A stretch of 64,000 nt of DNA from Albidovulum marisflavi (GTDB taxonomy: Bacteria; Pseudomonadota; Alphaproteobacteria; Rhodobacterales; Rhodobacteraceae), in contig NZ_JAOWKY010000001.1 of NCBI RefSeq assembly GCF_025751435.1, positions 1,596,001 through 1,660,000 on the forward strand, read 5' to 3'. A program made the translations under genes and the position numbers. This document shows, one piece after another, positions 16,701-24,972 of this stretch. Within the stretch, counting starts at the first letter, position 1. Every line of letters begins with the position of its first letter. The notes under the pieces were generated by a model. It was given only the letters and a program-made list of their open reading frames with translations, was not told the DNA's origin and ran no database searches.

Positions 16701-17686
16701 AGCCCTCGGACGAAGCAGAAGAGACCGTGGCTTCACGTCCGTTTTCCCCACCGCTGCCCGTTGTCGCCCTGTTTCTAGACCTGCCGCTTCTCCACGGCGA
16801 CCAGGTTGCCCACGCCCCTTATGTCGCCGCGACATCAGAGCCGTGGCCAGGCAGCGTTGCGCTTTATGGCTCGGATTCCGATGCGGGCTACATGCTTGAT
16901 CAGGTGATGACCAAGCCCGCGGTGATAGGGCAGACCCTGACTTTGCTCAGGCGGTCGGAGGCAGGGGTATGGGATCGGGGAGATGCCCTGAGGGTCAAGG
17001 TCAGCGGAGGAGCACTGAGTTCCGTAGATCCGGAGCGGGTGTTGAACGGCGCAAACATGATGGCGATCGGGGACGGAAGCCCGGCAAACTGGGAGGTCTT
17101 CCAGTTCGCTGAGGCGCAGTTGGTTGGCCCGGAAACCTATGACCTGAGACTGCGACTTCGATCTCAGGCGGGCACAGACGCCGTGACTCCGGAAATCTGG
17201 CCGGCAGGCAGCTATGTCGTACTTCTTGATGGAACACCCAAACAGGTCGCCCTGCCGATCGAGGCACGAGATTTGGTGCGCCACTATCGTGTGGGACCTG
17301 CCATGCGTGGTTGTGAGGATCCATCATATCAACACTTTACCGAGGCCTTTCAGGGGGCTGGTCTTCGCCCATATTCTCCATGTCACCTTCGCGGTGCATG
17401 GGTGGGTGACCAACTTTCCATAAGTTGGGTTCGCCGAACCCGGCTAGGCGGCGATAGCTGGAGCGGGATTGAAGTGCCGCTGGGAGAGAGCCAGGAAGCG
17501 TACCTCGTGCGGGTTCTTCAAGGTACCTCGATACGCCGGGAGGTGACGGTGGCGCAGCCCAACTGGATCTACAGCGCCGAGATGATCCGTTCTGATGCGG
17601 TCGCTGCTCCGTTTGAAATCCATGTCGCACAACTGTCCGATGCCTTCGGGGCGGGCGCATTCACAAGGATGATCATCGATGCATGA
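13787..17686 (+). CDS. orfg15: GTA tail-tip host-interaction protein with TIM-barrel domain (g15)
   Basis: The 1299-residue 'megatron' of the tail tip. A Gly/Ala-rich hydrophobic N-terminus (about 5-45) is followed by the lambda-J-like region (SEYAYSVSLAVALCEGEI), the GTA glycoside-hydrolase-like TIM-barrel (about 450-760, with AADWSEYNCY, FVGVDNYLPLSDW, RFAEFGCAAIDRG) and the phage-tail domain (about 820-990), then receptor-binding-type modules. AAGGAGG nine bases before ATG 13787 sets the start; the frame is open back to 13526 within g14. Its 3' end overlaps the next gene by 8 nt. Confidence 0.92.
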   Translation: MATILLSAAGAFAGAGFGGSILGLSGAVIGRAIGASVGRMIDQRLLGSGSRAVETGRIDRFRLTGASEGAPVGLVWGRMRVSGQVIWATRFREQVTTSGGGKGAPTSPRVSEYAYSVSLAVALCEGEISRVGRVWADGVEISPEDVIMRVYTGARDQMPDPKIEAVEGMGNVPAYRGIAYVVFEDLDVTRFGNRVPQLSFEVFRAAQGQGARAASDLHEGVRGVVLIPGTGEYALATTPVHYNEGLGRNVSANVHSPSGGTDFSASLRALREELPNCGSVSLLVSWFGSDLRCASCEVKPKVEDPLREGQGMTWRAGGISLGAAEAVARRDGRPVYGGTPADDSVIEAITAIRVGGQSVMFCPFLLMEQIEGNGLSDPWSDASEQPVLPWRGRITLSVAPGRLGSPDRSAGADSEVAAFFGTARVSDFAVSGTTVSYHGPAEWSYRRFILHYAHLCAAAGGVEGFLVGSELRGLTRIRGEEDAFVAVEALRQLVADVRSILGADTKISYAADWSEYNCYQDPSGDLLYPLDKLWADPNVDFVGVDNYLPLSDWREGQEHADAAWGSIYDLDYLQSNIEGGEYYDWYYANAAHRAAQIRTSIKDDAYGEPWVWRVKDFRAWWDNQHYERIAGVRKTVPTPWVPQSKPIRFAEFGCAAIDRGTNEPNKFLDPKSTESALPYGSNGRRDDLIQMQYLRAVLAYWGDPARNPVSTVFGGQMIDMDHAYVWSWDARPFPFFPGNAALWSDAENYVRGHWLNGRALSQPLAAVVAEICDRSGLWDIDVSRLHGLVRGYSVAVVGTGRAALQPLMLGYGFEAAERDGVLSFRTRDGRANRDLAAHELAVTEEMDGWFETDRAPEAEISGRVRLNFVEADGNYEARTVEAIFPDEDTKTVSQSELNLSLTRSEGQRIVERWLTEARIARDGARFALPPSMGDLAAGDVVSFQDRLYRIDQIERSGALKIEAVRVEGAAFEPSDEAEETVASRPFSPPLPVVALFLDLPLLHGDQVAHAPYVAATSEPWPGSVALYGSDSDAGYMLDQVMTKPAVIGQTLTLLRRSEAGVWDRGDALRVKVSGGALSSVDPERVLNGANMMAIGDGSPANWEVFQFAEAQLVGPETYDLRLRLRSQAGTDAVTPEIWPAGSYVVLLDGTPKQVALPIEARDLVRHYRVGPAMRGCEDPSYQHFTEAFQGAGLRPYSPCHLRGAWVGDQLSISWVRRTRLGGDSWSGIEVPLGESQEAYLVRVLQGTSIRREVTVAQPNWIYSAEMIRSDAVAAPFEIHVAQLSDAFGAGAFTRMIIDA

Positions 17687-18389
17687 AACAGCCCAGTTGG
17701 GATTGCCTCTCGTTCAGGCGTCGCAGGCACAAAAGCACGTGACGGTCAACGAGGCATTAATGCGGCTCGACGGGCTGGTACAGCTCACGCTGCAATCAAA
17801 CAGTCAGACCATGCCCCCGCTAGCCGTTCTGAACGGCGCCTGCTACGGCGTGCCTGCAGGTGCGGTCAATGAGTGGAGCGGGCAAGATGGCAATGTCGCC
17901 ATCGGTTCGAATAGCGGATGGGTCTTTGCCGCGCCGGCGCGCGGCTGGCGCGCCTACATTGCCGACGTGGGCCAATCAGCAATACACGATGGTTCGGTAT
18001 GGAGAGGTGGTCAGATAACGCTATCGCCTCACAATGCAGGACTATCGGCAAGCGTTGCCGAGATCGATCACGATGTGATCTCGGGGCCGGTTTCGACGAC
18101 GGTCGCCATCATCCCTTCCAATGCCATGGTCATTGGTGTCACGGCGCGTGTCATCCGTGAGATTACGGGCACTCTGTCGAGTTGGGAGTTGGGAAATCCT
18201 GGTGCAGCAGGACGCTTCGGATCTGGTCTCGGACTCGCGGCAGGCTCTTATGCGAGAGGATTGCTTGGACAGCCGACGGCTTTCTACTCACCGACAGCCA
18301 TGCAACTGGACGCTTCAGGCGGCGATTTTGCCGATGGAGCCGTCAGGATCGCGGTTCACTATCTGACTCTTGGCCTTCCGGACTTGTGA
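17679..18389 (+). CDS. DUF2793 protein, likely GTA tail fibre/spike
   Basis: A 236-residue DUF2793 protein, a domain common in phage and GTA fibre proteins. The N-terminal block with LPLVQASQAQKHVTVNEALM, MPPLAVLNGACYGVPAGAV and GWVFAAPARGWRAYI is diagnostic; the C-terminal half (SPTAMQLDASGGDFADG) may be the surface-binding part. It overlaps g15 by 8 nt and so belongs to the operon. In R. capsulatus I recall a DUF2793 fibre gene at a separate locus; linkage here is a lineage feature. Confidence 0.8.
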   Translation: MHETAQLGLPLVQASQAQKHVTVNEALMRLDGLVQLTLQSNSQTMPPLAVLNGACYGVPAGAVNEWSGQDGNVAIGSNSGWVFAAPARGWRAYIADVGQSAIHDGSVWRGGQITLSPHNAGLSASVAEIDHDVISGPVSTTVAIIPSNAMVIGVTARVIREITGTLSSWELGNPGAAGRFGSGLGLAAGSYARGLLGQPTAFYSPTAMQLDASGGDFADGAVRIAVHYLTLGLPDL

Positions 18390-18535
18390 TCCAAGCCAGT
18401 ACGCGAGTTTTCGCGGTTGAGAGCCGGCGCTCAGGCGCTGGCCCGCCGACGCTGGCTTGAAAGCTTAGCCGTGTCACTACAGGTTTCGCCGTGCTCGCCT
18501 ATCTGATATACGAAAGCTAGCGCGGAGGTGTTCCC

Positions 18536-19345
18536 ATGGCCCAGAGAAAGCCCAAAGTAGCATCGGTGGATCCGGTTTGGACGCATATTTGCGAAGAGGC
18601 GCGGGCGGCGGTTCGTGACGAGCCGCTGCTTGGAGGGTTGATACATTCCGGCGTCTTGCACCATCCGTCGATGGAACGTGCTCTGGCGTACAGATTTTCA
18701 CTCAAGCTCGCCTCGGGTGAGATGAGCGAGCAGATTCTGCGTGAGATTGCGGATGAAGCATTGGCATCGGACCCTGAAATCGGCCAGTCGGCGCGCGCGG
18801 ACTGCGTTGCGGTTTATGACCGAGATCCGGCCTGCCATCGTTTTCTGCAGCCGATTCTTTTCTTCAAGGGCTATCAGGCGGTTCAGGCTTATCGCATCGG
18901 CCATTGGCTGTGGATGACGGGGCGTCGTGATCTGGCCTACTTTGTCCAGATGCGTGTGAGCGAAGTCTTTGGGGTGGATATCCATCCCGGCGCGCGTATT
19001 GGCAAAGGCATCATGATTGACCACGCCCATTCAATCGTGATTGGGGAAACCGCAGTGGTAGGCGACAACGTCTCGATGCTTCATTCGGTGACGCTGGGCG
19101 GCACTGGCAAGGAAGATGGCGACCGCCACCCGAAGATCGGGAACGGGGTGCTGATTGGTGCGGGTGCCAAGGTCCTTGGGAATATCCATGTCGGCGATTG
19201 CTCTCGTATCGCCGCGGGATCGGTTGTGCTGCACGATGTTCCGAAATGCACGACAGTCGCCGGCGTTCCGGCCAAGGTGATCGGAGAAGCGGGTTGCGCA
19301 CAACCGGCTTTGGCGATGGATCAGCTGATTGACGACGGCATATGA
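18536..19345 (+). CDS. cysE: serine O-acetyltransferase
   Basis: Makes O-acetylserine from serine and acetyl-CoA, the first step of cysteine synthesis. The 269-residue protein has the N-terminal helical domain (WTHICEEARAAV..., PILFFKGYQAVQAYRIGHWLW) and a left-handed beta-helix of hexapeptide repeats (GVDIHPGARIGKGIMIDHAH, VIGETAVVGDNVSMLHSVTLGG). GGAGG precedes the ATG. cysE flanks the GTA 3' end in R. capsulatus too. The 146-bp gap before it shows no clear terminator, so GTA read-through is possible. Confidence 0.95.
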   Translation: MAQRKPKVASVDPVWTHICEEARAAVRDEPLLGGLIHSGVLHHPSMERALAYRFSLKLASGEMSEQILREIADEALASDPEIGQSARADCVAVYDRDPACHRFLQPILFFKGYQAVQAYRIGHWLWMTGRRDLAYFVQMRVSEVFGVDIHPGARIGKGIMIDHAHSIVIGETAVVGDNVSMLHSVTLGGTGKEDGDRHPKIGNGVLIGAGAKVLGNIHVGDCSRIAAGSVVLHDVPKCTTVAGVPAKVIGEAGCAQPALAMDQLIDDGI

Positions 19346-19495
19346 TCCGGTCCAGGCGACATTCTGTCGGCGCGATGGCTCTTTAGTCAGGCTGCAGCCT
19401 GCTCAAGAGACGCGCTAAGGTCGTGATATCATGGCTAAAGTTCGGGGGCGAAGCGCCACTCTTGTGATCGCTACAATTGAACTGTTGGGCGAAAG

Positions 19496-19524
19496 TGGCC
19501 GGGGCAAAAATCCCCGGCCATTTT
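19496..19524 (+). terminator. rho-independent terminator after cysE
   Basis: GGCCGGGG (19497-19504) and CCCCGGCC (19512-19519) form a perfect 8-bp stem, extended by T19496-A19520, followed by TTTT. It stands between the convergent cysE and pdhC genes; the T-run favours the plus strand but the stem may also stop pdh transcripts. Confidence 0.85.
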
Positions 19525-19539
19525 ACTAGGCCCGTCTGA

Positions 19540-20835
19540 TCAAGCGAGCATGGACAGCGGATTTTCCAGATTGTCTACGATTGCTTGAAGCAGCGTCGCG
19601 CCCAACGCGCCGTCAATAACGCGGTGATCGACGGACAGCGTCATCGACATGACCGTCGCCACCCCAAGCTCTCCGTCTGCCTTGACCACGGGCTTCTTGA
19701 CGCCAGCGCCCACGGCCAGAATGGCGCCATGAGGTGGGTTGATGACGGCATCAAAATTCTCGATCCCGAACATTCCCAGATTCGAAATGGCAAAGCTCCC
19801 GCCTTGATACTCGTGGGGCGCGAGTTTCTTGGTCTTGGCGCGCGCCGCCAGGTCCTTCATTTCGGAAGAGAGAGCGGAGAGTGTCTTCTTTTCTGCGTCT
19901 TTTAGGACCGGTGTGAACAGGCCGCCTTCGACCGCCACGGCAACAGCGACGTCAGATGGTTTAAGCTTGAGAATTCGATCTCCTGCCCATACTGCGTTTG
20001 CATCAGGCGCGGCTTGCAGTGCGTTGGCGCAGGCCTTGATGATGAAATCATTAACCGACAGCTTTACTCCGCGGGCTTCGAGCTGCTTGTTCAACTGCGC
20101 CCGGAAACTCATCAGCGCATCAAGCCGAACCTCGCGGCGCAGATAGAAATGAGGGATCGTCTGCTTGGCTTCCGTCAGGCGCGCAGCGATCGTCTTGCGC
20201 ATTCCATCAAGGGCGATCTCTGTATATTCCCGACCCTCGTAGAGTTTGGCGACGATGCTGGATGGCATGCCAGTTGGGGCCGCAACAGGTTGCGCCTGCG
20301 TTGCGGGCGCCTCTGCGATCGTCGGTGCCGCAGCCTTCGGCGTTTCTGATGCCGCCTCAACATCCGACTTGACGATCCGGCCATGCGGCCCGGATCCGGT
20401 CAAGGTGCTGATGTCTAGCCCTTTCTCCTTTGCAAGCCGCCGCGCAAGAGGCGACGCCATGACCCGGCTTCCGCTTGAGGCAGCAGAGACAGACGGCTGC
20501 GCCACAGCAGGAGCTGCCGAAGGTGCAGAAGTGGAGGCAGCTGGGGCAGGGGCGGGCTTTGCCGCTGGTGCGGCTGCGGTGTCCGGGCTTTCACCCTCTT
20601 CGACGAGGATCGCGATCGGCGTGTTCACTTTCACGCCCGATGTGCCCTCGGCGATCAGAATCTTGCCGACGATCCCCTCATCGACCGCTTCAAACTCCAT
20701 CGTGGCCTTGTCGGTTTCTATTTCGGCCATGATGTCTCCGGAGGTGACGGTATCGCCCTCCTTCACCAGCCATTTCGCGAGCGTCCCCTCCTCCATCGTC
20801 GGAGACAGTGCGGGCATCAGGATTTCGGTTGCCAT
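19540..20835 (-). CDS. pdhC: pyruvate dehydrogenase E2, dihydrolipoamide acetyltransferase
   Basis: Core of the pyruvate dehydrogenase complex: transfers the acetyl group from lipoamide to CoA. The 431-residue protein has one lipoyl domain (1-80, Lys43 in ETDKATME), an Ala/Pro linker, a peripheral-subunit-binding domain ([19 protein letters not shown]) and the catalytic domain ending with [16 protein letters not shown]. Its lipoyl domain is nearly identical to that at the start of PdhB. Last gene of pdhABC; the gap to pdhB is 12 bp. Confidence 0.95.
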   Translation of the reverse strand: MATEILMPALSPTMEEGTLAKWLVKEGDTVTSGDIMAEIETDKATMEFEAVDEGIVGKILIAEGTSGVKVNTPIAILVEEGESPDTAAAPAAKPAPAPAASTSAPSAAPAVAQPSVSAASSGSRVMASPLARRLAKEKGLDISTLTGSGPHGRIVKSDVEAASETPKAAAPTIAEAPATQAQPVAAPTGMPSSIVAKLYEGREYTEIALDGMRKTIAARLTEAKQTIPHFYLRREVRLDALMSFRAQLNKQLEARGVKLSVNDFIIKACANALQAAPDANAVWAGDRILKLKPSDVAVAVAVEGGLFTPVLKDAEKKTLSALSSEMKDLAARAKTKKLAPHEYQGGSFAISNLGMFGIENFDAVINPPHGAILAVGAGVKKPVVKADGELGVATVMSMTLSVDHRVIDGALGATLLQAIVDNLENPLSMLA

Positions 20836-20847
20836 CGTCTCATCTCC

Positions 20848-22212
20848 TCAACGGTAGGTGACTTTCTTGACCGCCGATACGACCTCGTCAGAAGTCACCA
20901 GCGCCAGCTTTTCCAGATTTGCCGCATACGGCATCGGCACGTCCTTGCCAGTGCAGTTGACTACTGGCGCATCGAGCCAGTCGAACGCGCGCTCCATGAT
21001 CACCGCGGAAAGGTGGTTGCCGACCGAGGCGACCGGCCAACCTTCTTCGACCGTCACGCAACGGTTCGTTTTCATCACGGATGCGATGACGGTGTCGTAG
21101 TCTATGGGGCGCAGTGTTCGTAGATCGATCACTTCGGCGCTGATTCCCTCGCTCGCCAGCTTTTCGGCGGCGTCAAGCGCGTGTGTCATCCCGATGCCGA
21201 ACGACACGATCGTCACGTCCGACCCTTCGCGCCAGACCTTGGCCTTGCCGAACGGGATCGTGAAATCCTCCATATCCGGCACTTCGAAAGACCGGCCATA
21301 CAGAATTTCATTCTCGAGGAAGATCACCGGGTTCGGATCGCGGATCGCGGTTTTCAGCAGCCCTTTCGCATCGGCCGCGGAATATGGTTGAACGACCTTC
21401 AGGCCGGGGATCTGAGCGTACCATGCCGCGTAGTCCTGGCTGTGCTGCGCCGCCACGCGGGCTGCGGCACCATTGGGGCCCCGGAAGACTATGGGGCAGC
21501 CCATCTGGCCACCCGACATGTAAAGCGTCTTGGCGGCAGAGTTGATGATGTGGTCAATCGCCTGCATTGCGAAGTTGAAAGTCATGAATTCCACGATCGG
21601 GCGCAGACCCGCCATGGCCGAACCCACTGCGATCCCGGCAAAGCCATGCTCGGTGATGGGGGTGTCGATCACGCGGTTCGAGCCGAACTGGTCAAGCAGA
21701 CCCTGCGAAATCTTGTAGGCGCCCTGATACTCGCCCACCTCCTCGCCCATGAGATAGACATCTTCGTCGCGCGTCATCTCTTCGGCCATCGCCTCTCGCA
21801 GAGCCTCGCGAACGGTCATGGTCTTCATTGCGTTGCCTTCCGGCCAGTCGGGTGACCGGTCTGCGGCTGGCGCGGCAGGAGCCGCCGTTGCAGGCGCGGC
21901 CGATGCCGGTTTTTCAGGCGTGGCTGACGCCGTTTCCTGCACGGGCGTGGCAAGGTCCGAAACGCTTTCGCCTTCCTCGACCAGCACGGCGATGGGCGTA
22001 TTCACCTTCACGCCCTCCGTCCCCTCGGCAATCAGGATCTTGCCGACGGTGCCTTCATCAACCGCCTCGAACTCCATCGTGGCCTTGTCGGTCTCGATCT
22101 CCGCGATGATCTGGCCGGAAGAGACGGTGTCGCCCTCCTTGACCAGCCACTTGGCGAGTTTTCCCTCCTCCATCGTCGGCGACAGGGCGGGCATCAGAAT
22201 TTCGGTAGCCAT
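20848..22212 (-). CDS. pdhB: pyruvate dehydrogenase E1 beta with N-terminal lipoyl domain
   Basis: Beta subunit of the E1 decarboxylase. The 454-residue protein is an alphaproteobacterial fusion: a lipoyl domain (1-80, Lys43), an Ala/Pro linker, then the transketolase-like E1 beta domain ([43 protein letters not shown]-type C-terminus). The extra swinging arm may aid channelling. It lies between pdhA and pdhC in one operon. Confidence 0.95.
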   Translation of the reverse strand: MATEILMPALSPTMEEGKLAKWLVKEGDTVSSGQIIAEIETDKATMEFEAVDEGTVGKILIAEGTEGVKVNTPIAVLVEEGESVSDLATPVQETASATPEKPASAAPATAAPAAPAADRSPDWPEGNAMKTMTVREALREAMAEEMTRDEDVYLMGEEVGEYQGAYKISQGLLDQFGSNRVIDTPITEHGFAGIAVGSAMAGLRPIVEFMTFNFAMQAIDHIINSAAKTLYMSGGQMGCPIVFRGPNGAAARVAAQHSQDYAAWYAQIPGLKVVQPYSAADAKGLLKTAIRDPNPVIFLENEILYGRSFEVPDMEDFTIPFGKAKVWREGSDVTIVSFGIGMTHALDAAEKLASEGISAEVIDLRTLRPIDYDTVIASVMKTNRCVTVEEGWPVASVGNHLSAVIMERAFDWLDAPVVNCTGKDVPMPYAANLEKLALVTSDEVVSAVKKVTYR

Positions 22213-22226
22213 GCGTCAGTCCCCCC

Positions 22227-23216
22227 TCACGCGTATATGTCGGTCCAAAGCTCTTCGAGCGCCGGCTCGGGGCTTTCTTTCGAGAACTCGGCAGCCTCGT
22301 TGACGACTGCCTTGATTTCCTTGTCGATGGCCTTCAGGTCGTCCTCTGTCGCATGCTTGCCCTGCAACAGCAGATCGCGCACATGCTCGATCGCGTCGCG
22401 TTCGTCGCGCATCTTCTGGACTTCTTCGCGGGTGCGATACTTCGCGGGGTCCGACATCGAGTGCCCACGATAGCGGTAGGTCATGACCTCCAGGATGTAG
22501 GGGCCCTTGCCCTCGCGGCAGTGCGACACTGCCTTTTCACCTGCGGCCTTGACGGCCAGCACGTCCATCCCGTCAACCGTTTCACCCGGAATTCCGAATG
22601 CGAGGCCGCGCGTGTGCAGTTCGGGGGTGGAGGTCGAGCGCCTCTGGGCCGTGCCCATGGCGTATTGGTTGTTCTCGATCACAAAGATCACCGGCAGCTT
22701 CCAAAGCGCCGCCATGTTGAATGTCTCGTAGACCTGGCCCTGGTTGGCCGCGCCGTCGCCGAAGTAAGTGAAGGTCACCCGACCGTTGCCCTTGTACTTG
22801 TCGGCGAAGGCCAGGCCAGCCCCAAGGGGAACCTGCGCGCCCACGATCCCGTGGCCGCCATAGAAGTGCTTTTCCTTGGAAAACATGTGCATCGAACCGC
22901 CTTTGCCCTTGGACAGCCCGCCCTCGCGCCCGGTCAGTTCCGCCATCACGCCTTTCGGGTCCATTCCGCACGCCAGCATGTGCCCGTGGTCACGGTAGGA
23001 TGTGATGCGTTTGTCGCCCTCTTCGGCAGCGGCCTCCAGCCCGACGACAACCGCTTCCTGACCGATGTACAGGTGACAGAAGCCGCCGATCAGGCCCATG
23101 CCGTAGAGTTGGCCGGCCTTTTCCTCGAATCGCCGGATCAACAGCATTTCGCGGTAGTAGGAAAGCAGCTCTTCTTTCGATGTGTTTGATTTCGCTGCGC
23201 CTTTTCTTGCGGCCAT
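22227..23216 (-). CDS. pdhA: pyruvate dehydrogenase E1 alpha
   Basis: Thiamine-diphosphate-dependent alpha subunit that decarboxylates pyruvate. In the 329-residue protein the ThDP motif GDG (153-155) ... NN (182-183) is complete, with RDHGHMLACG and a phosphorylation-loop-like YRYRGHSMSDPAKYRT. First gene of the operon. An 18-bp perfect palindrome lies 28-45 bp upstream of its start and is a candidate operator. Confidence 0.95.
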   Translation of the reverse strand: MAARKGAAKSNTSKEELLSYYREMLLIRRFEEKAGQLYGMGLIGGFCHLYIGQEAVVVGLEAAAEEGDKRITSYRDHGHMLACGMDPKGVMAELTGREGGLSKGKGGSMHMFSKEKHFYGGHGIVGAQVPLGAGLAFADKYKGNGRVTFTYFGDGAANQGQVYETFNMAALWKLPVIFVIENNQYAMGTAQRRSTSTPELHTRGLAFGIPGETVDGMDVLAVKAAGEKAVSHCREGKGPYILEVMTYRYRGHSMSDPAKYRTREEVQKMRDERDAIEHVRDLLLQGKHATEDDLKAIDKEIKAVVNEAAEFSKESPEPALEELWTDIYA

Positions 23217-23243
23217 AGCGGCAACCTCCCAATGGCGGAAAAG

Positions 23244-23261
23244 TAGTTCAACGTTGAACTA
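23244..23261. promoter_or_regulatory. 18-bp perfect palindrome upstream of pdhA, candidate operator
   Basis: TAGTTCAACGTTGAACTA is a perfect gapless palindrome placed 28-45 bp before the pdhA start. Length and symmetry suit a dimeric repressor such as a MarR-type protein. It is unlike the E. coli PdhR site (AATTGGT-N3-ACCAATT). The protein that binds is unknown. Confidence 0.55.
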
Positions 23262-23332
23262 TTCTTACTGCATAGAAGGCGAAAGTGCGAGCGAAATTTC
23301 CGCTCCGCGTGTCAAAGATTGCCCCGGCGCGA

Positions 23333-23635
23333 TCAGCGAATGACCAGTTCGTCGGAACGAAGCAGGCCAAGCACATCGCGCGCCTGCTGGTCGAGCAGGT
23401 CAAGATCCAGATAATCGTCCGAAAGGCGGCGGGTCAGGTTCGCCATCCGCGTCACCTCGTGCTGCAGGCGATCGCGCTCTTCGATCAGGCTGGCTTTCTC
23501 GGCGCCGATCTGCACACGGCGAAACACGCCGAAATCCCCTTGCACAGCGGCGAAGGTGAAATAGAAGGCCGCCGCCATGGCCCCTGCATAGTAAAGGACC
23601 GGCCCGATCCGGGGGGAGTTGCGTGTCGCGCTCAT
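23333..23635 (-). CDS. septum formation initiator, FtsB/DivIC family
   Basis: A 100-residue single-pass membrane protein of the FtsB/DivIC family, part of the divisome FtsQLB subcomplex. One membrane segment (about 12-31), then a coiled coil (IGAEKASLIEERDRLQHEVTR) and the family tail DDYLDLDLLDQQARDVLGLL. I start at the ATG giving MSATRNSPRIG; the longer frame has no support. It is upstream of pdhA on the same strand, 116 bp away. Confidence 0.85.
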   Translation of the reverse strand: MSATRNSPRIGPVLYYAGAMAAAFYFTFAAVQGDFGVFRRVQIGAEKASLIEERDRLQHEVTRMANLTRRLSDDYLDLDLLDQQARDVLGLLRSDELVIR

Positions 23636-23732
23636 GATTTGCCTCGCTGCCACCTCTGACGGGCGACTGCGAGGCATAATGGCACAGGTGATTCGCTAAG
23701 GGAATCCCCTGATTTGTATCGTGAAAGCCGGT

Positions 23733-24626
23733 TCAGGTGATCGACGCGTCGTAGATCGACTGGATGGCGTGATCCAGCTTTGCATCAAACTCTTCATCCG
23801 ACTGCTGTGCAGACAAACCTTCGGTCAATGCGCGCGAGAAGCTCGCGATCATGCCGTTGTTCTTCGCCAGATGTGCGTTTGCCTCCTCACGGCTGTAGCC
23901 GCCGGACAGGGCCACGACGCGCATGACCTTGGGGTGATCCACGAGTGGCTTGTAGAGGTTCGGATTTGTCGGCAGCGTCAGTTTCAACATGACCTCGGTG
24001 CTTTCGGGCAGCGCGTCCAGTTGCTTGAGGATTTCGGCCAGAAGAATGTCCTCGGCTTCTGCCTTGTCGGGGATGGAGATCGTGACCTCAGGCTCGATGA
24101 TCGGCATCAGGCCATGCGCCAGAACCTGTCGCGCCAGATCGAATTGCTGCGCCACGCAGTCGGCAATGCCCTTGGGATTTGCGGCATCGATGACCGAACG
24201 CTCCTTGGTGCCGAAGATCCCGGCCTTGACGGCGCGTTCCAGCAGCGCGTCAAGTCCGCCGATGGGCTTCATCAGCTTCACGCCATCGGTATCGCCTTCA
24301 AGCCCCTTGTCGATCTTCAGGAATGGTACGACGCCGCGGTCTTCCCAAAGGTACCGGGCCGCCGGTTTTCCGCCGATCTCGCCGTCCATGGTTCTCTCGA
24401 AAAGGATCGCGCCCACCACCCGGTCACCAGTGAAGGCGGGGGAGGTCGCAATACGGCTGCGCATCTCGTGAATCAGCTGGAACATCTCTTCGTCATTCGA
24501 CCAGGCGCCCTCCGCGATGCCGTAAAGTTTCAACGCCTTGGGCGTGGAGCCGCCGCTCTGATCAAGGGCTGCGATAAAACCCTTGCCCGTGCGCATCTGT
24601 TTCGCCTGATCCTGCCGTGCCATCAT
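23733..24626 (-). CDS. fda: fructose-bisphosphate aldolase, class I
   Basis: Schiff-base aldolase splitting fructose 1,6-bisphosphate in glycolysis/gluconeogenesis. The 297-residue protein starts [11 protein letters not shown] with [18 protein letters not shown], then [28 protein letters not shown] (Lys region), [13 protein letters not shown] and [12 protein letters not shown]. Two ATGs in tandem make the start uncertain by one codon. Lies downstream of pgk on the same strand after a 346-bp gap, so probably a separate or distal transcript. Confidence 0.93.
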   Translation of the reverse strand: MMARQDQAKQMRTGKGFIAALDQSGGSTPKALKLYGIAEGAWSNDEEMFQLIHEMRSRIATSPAFTGDRVVGAILFERTMDGEIGGKPAARYLWEDRGVVPFLKIDKGLEGDTDGVKLMKPIGGLDALLERAVKAGIFGTKERSVIDAANPKGIADCVAQQFDLARQVLAHGLMPIIEPEVTISIPDKAEAEDILLAEILKQLDALPESTEVMLKLTLPTNPNLYKPLVDHPKVMRVVALSGGYSREEANAHLAKNNGMIASFSRALTEGLSAQQSDEEFDAKLDHAIQSIYDASIT

Positions 24627-24972
24627 TCTCTCCGCCGAGGATTTCCTGGGCTCGTGGCCCTCGAACGACTCTTAGGCGAGCGTTGGGGGCGATGCAAATG
24701 TGGTGGCGTTAACAATGGCCCTGGGAAAGGGCATCCCTACGCATGTCGAAACCACCTTTCCTGAGGATCAGGGCAGCTCGAATTTTCTGGATACGCTTCC
24801 GGGTGTTCTGCCACTGAAAAAGGGGGGGCGTCCAGCTTTGGTCATCGTCGCGAAAGCCAGGCGACGCGTAAACGGCCAGAACGCCCCAATCTCCCGTTTG
24901 CCATGACGGCCTATGCAAGCACAGCCATGGAACTGGCGTCCCAGGCCCGTGCCGGCCAGTGCACTGGTCCGT
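24627..24972. other. intergenic stretch between pgk and fda, nothing recognised
   Basis: 346 bp. The only open frame (minus strand, about 69 codons) has no family resemblance and no good start context. A short CGTCGC/GCGACG inverted repeat (24846-24866) has no T-run. The fda promoter probably lies here, but I see no clear -35/-10 pair. Confidence 0.6.

Noticed and set aside
3739-18389. Ordinary temperate prophage
   Set aside because: No integrase, repressor, replication or lysis gene and no att repeats; gene order and a 220-aa tape measure match a Rhodobacterales GTA.
19388-19401. 14-bp palindrome CAGGCTGCAGCCTG after cysE
   Set aside because: No promoter or gene start nearby and no T-run; the terminator at 19496 already explains the region.
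24709-24918. 69-codon minus-strand frame between pgk and fda
   Set aside because: No ribosome-binding site, no homology and atypical composition; treated as non-coding.
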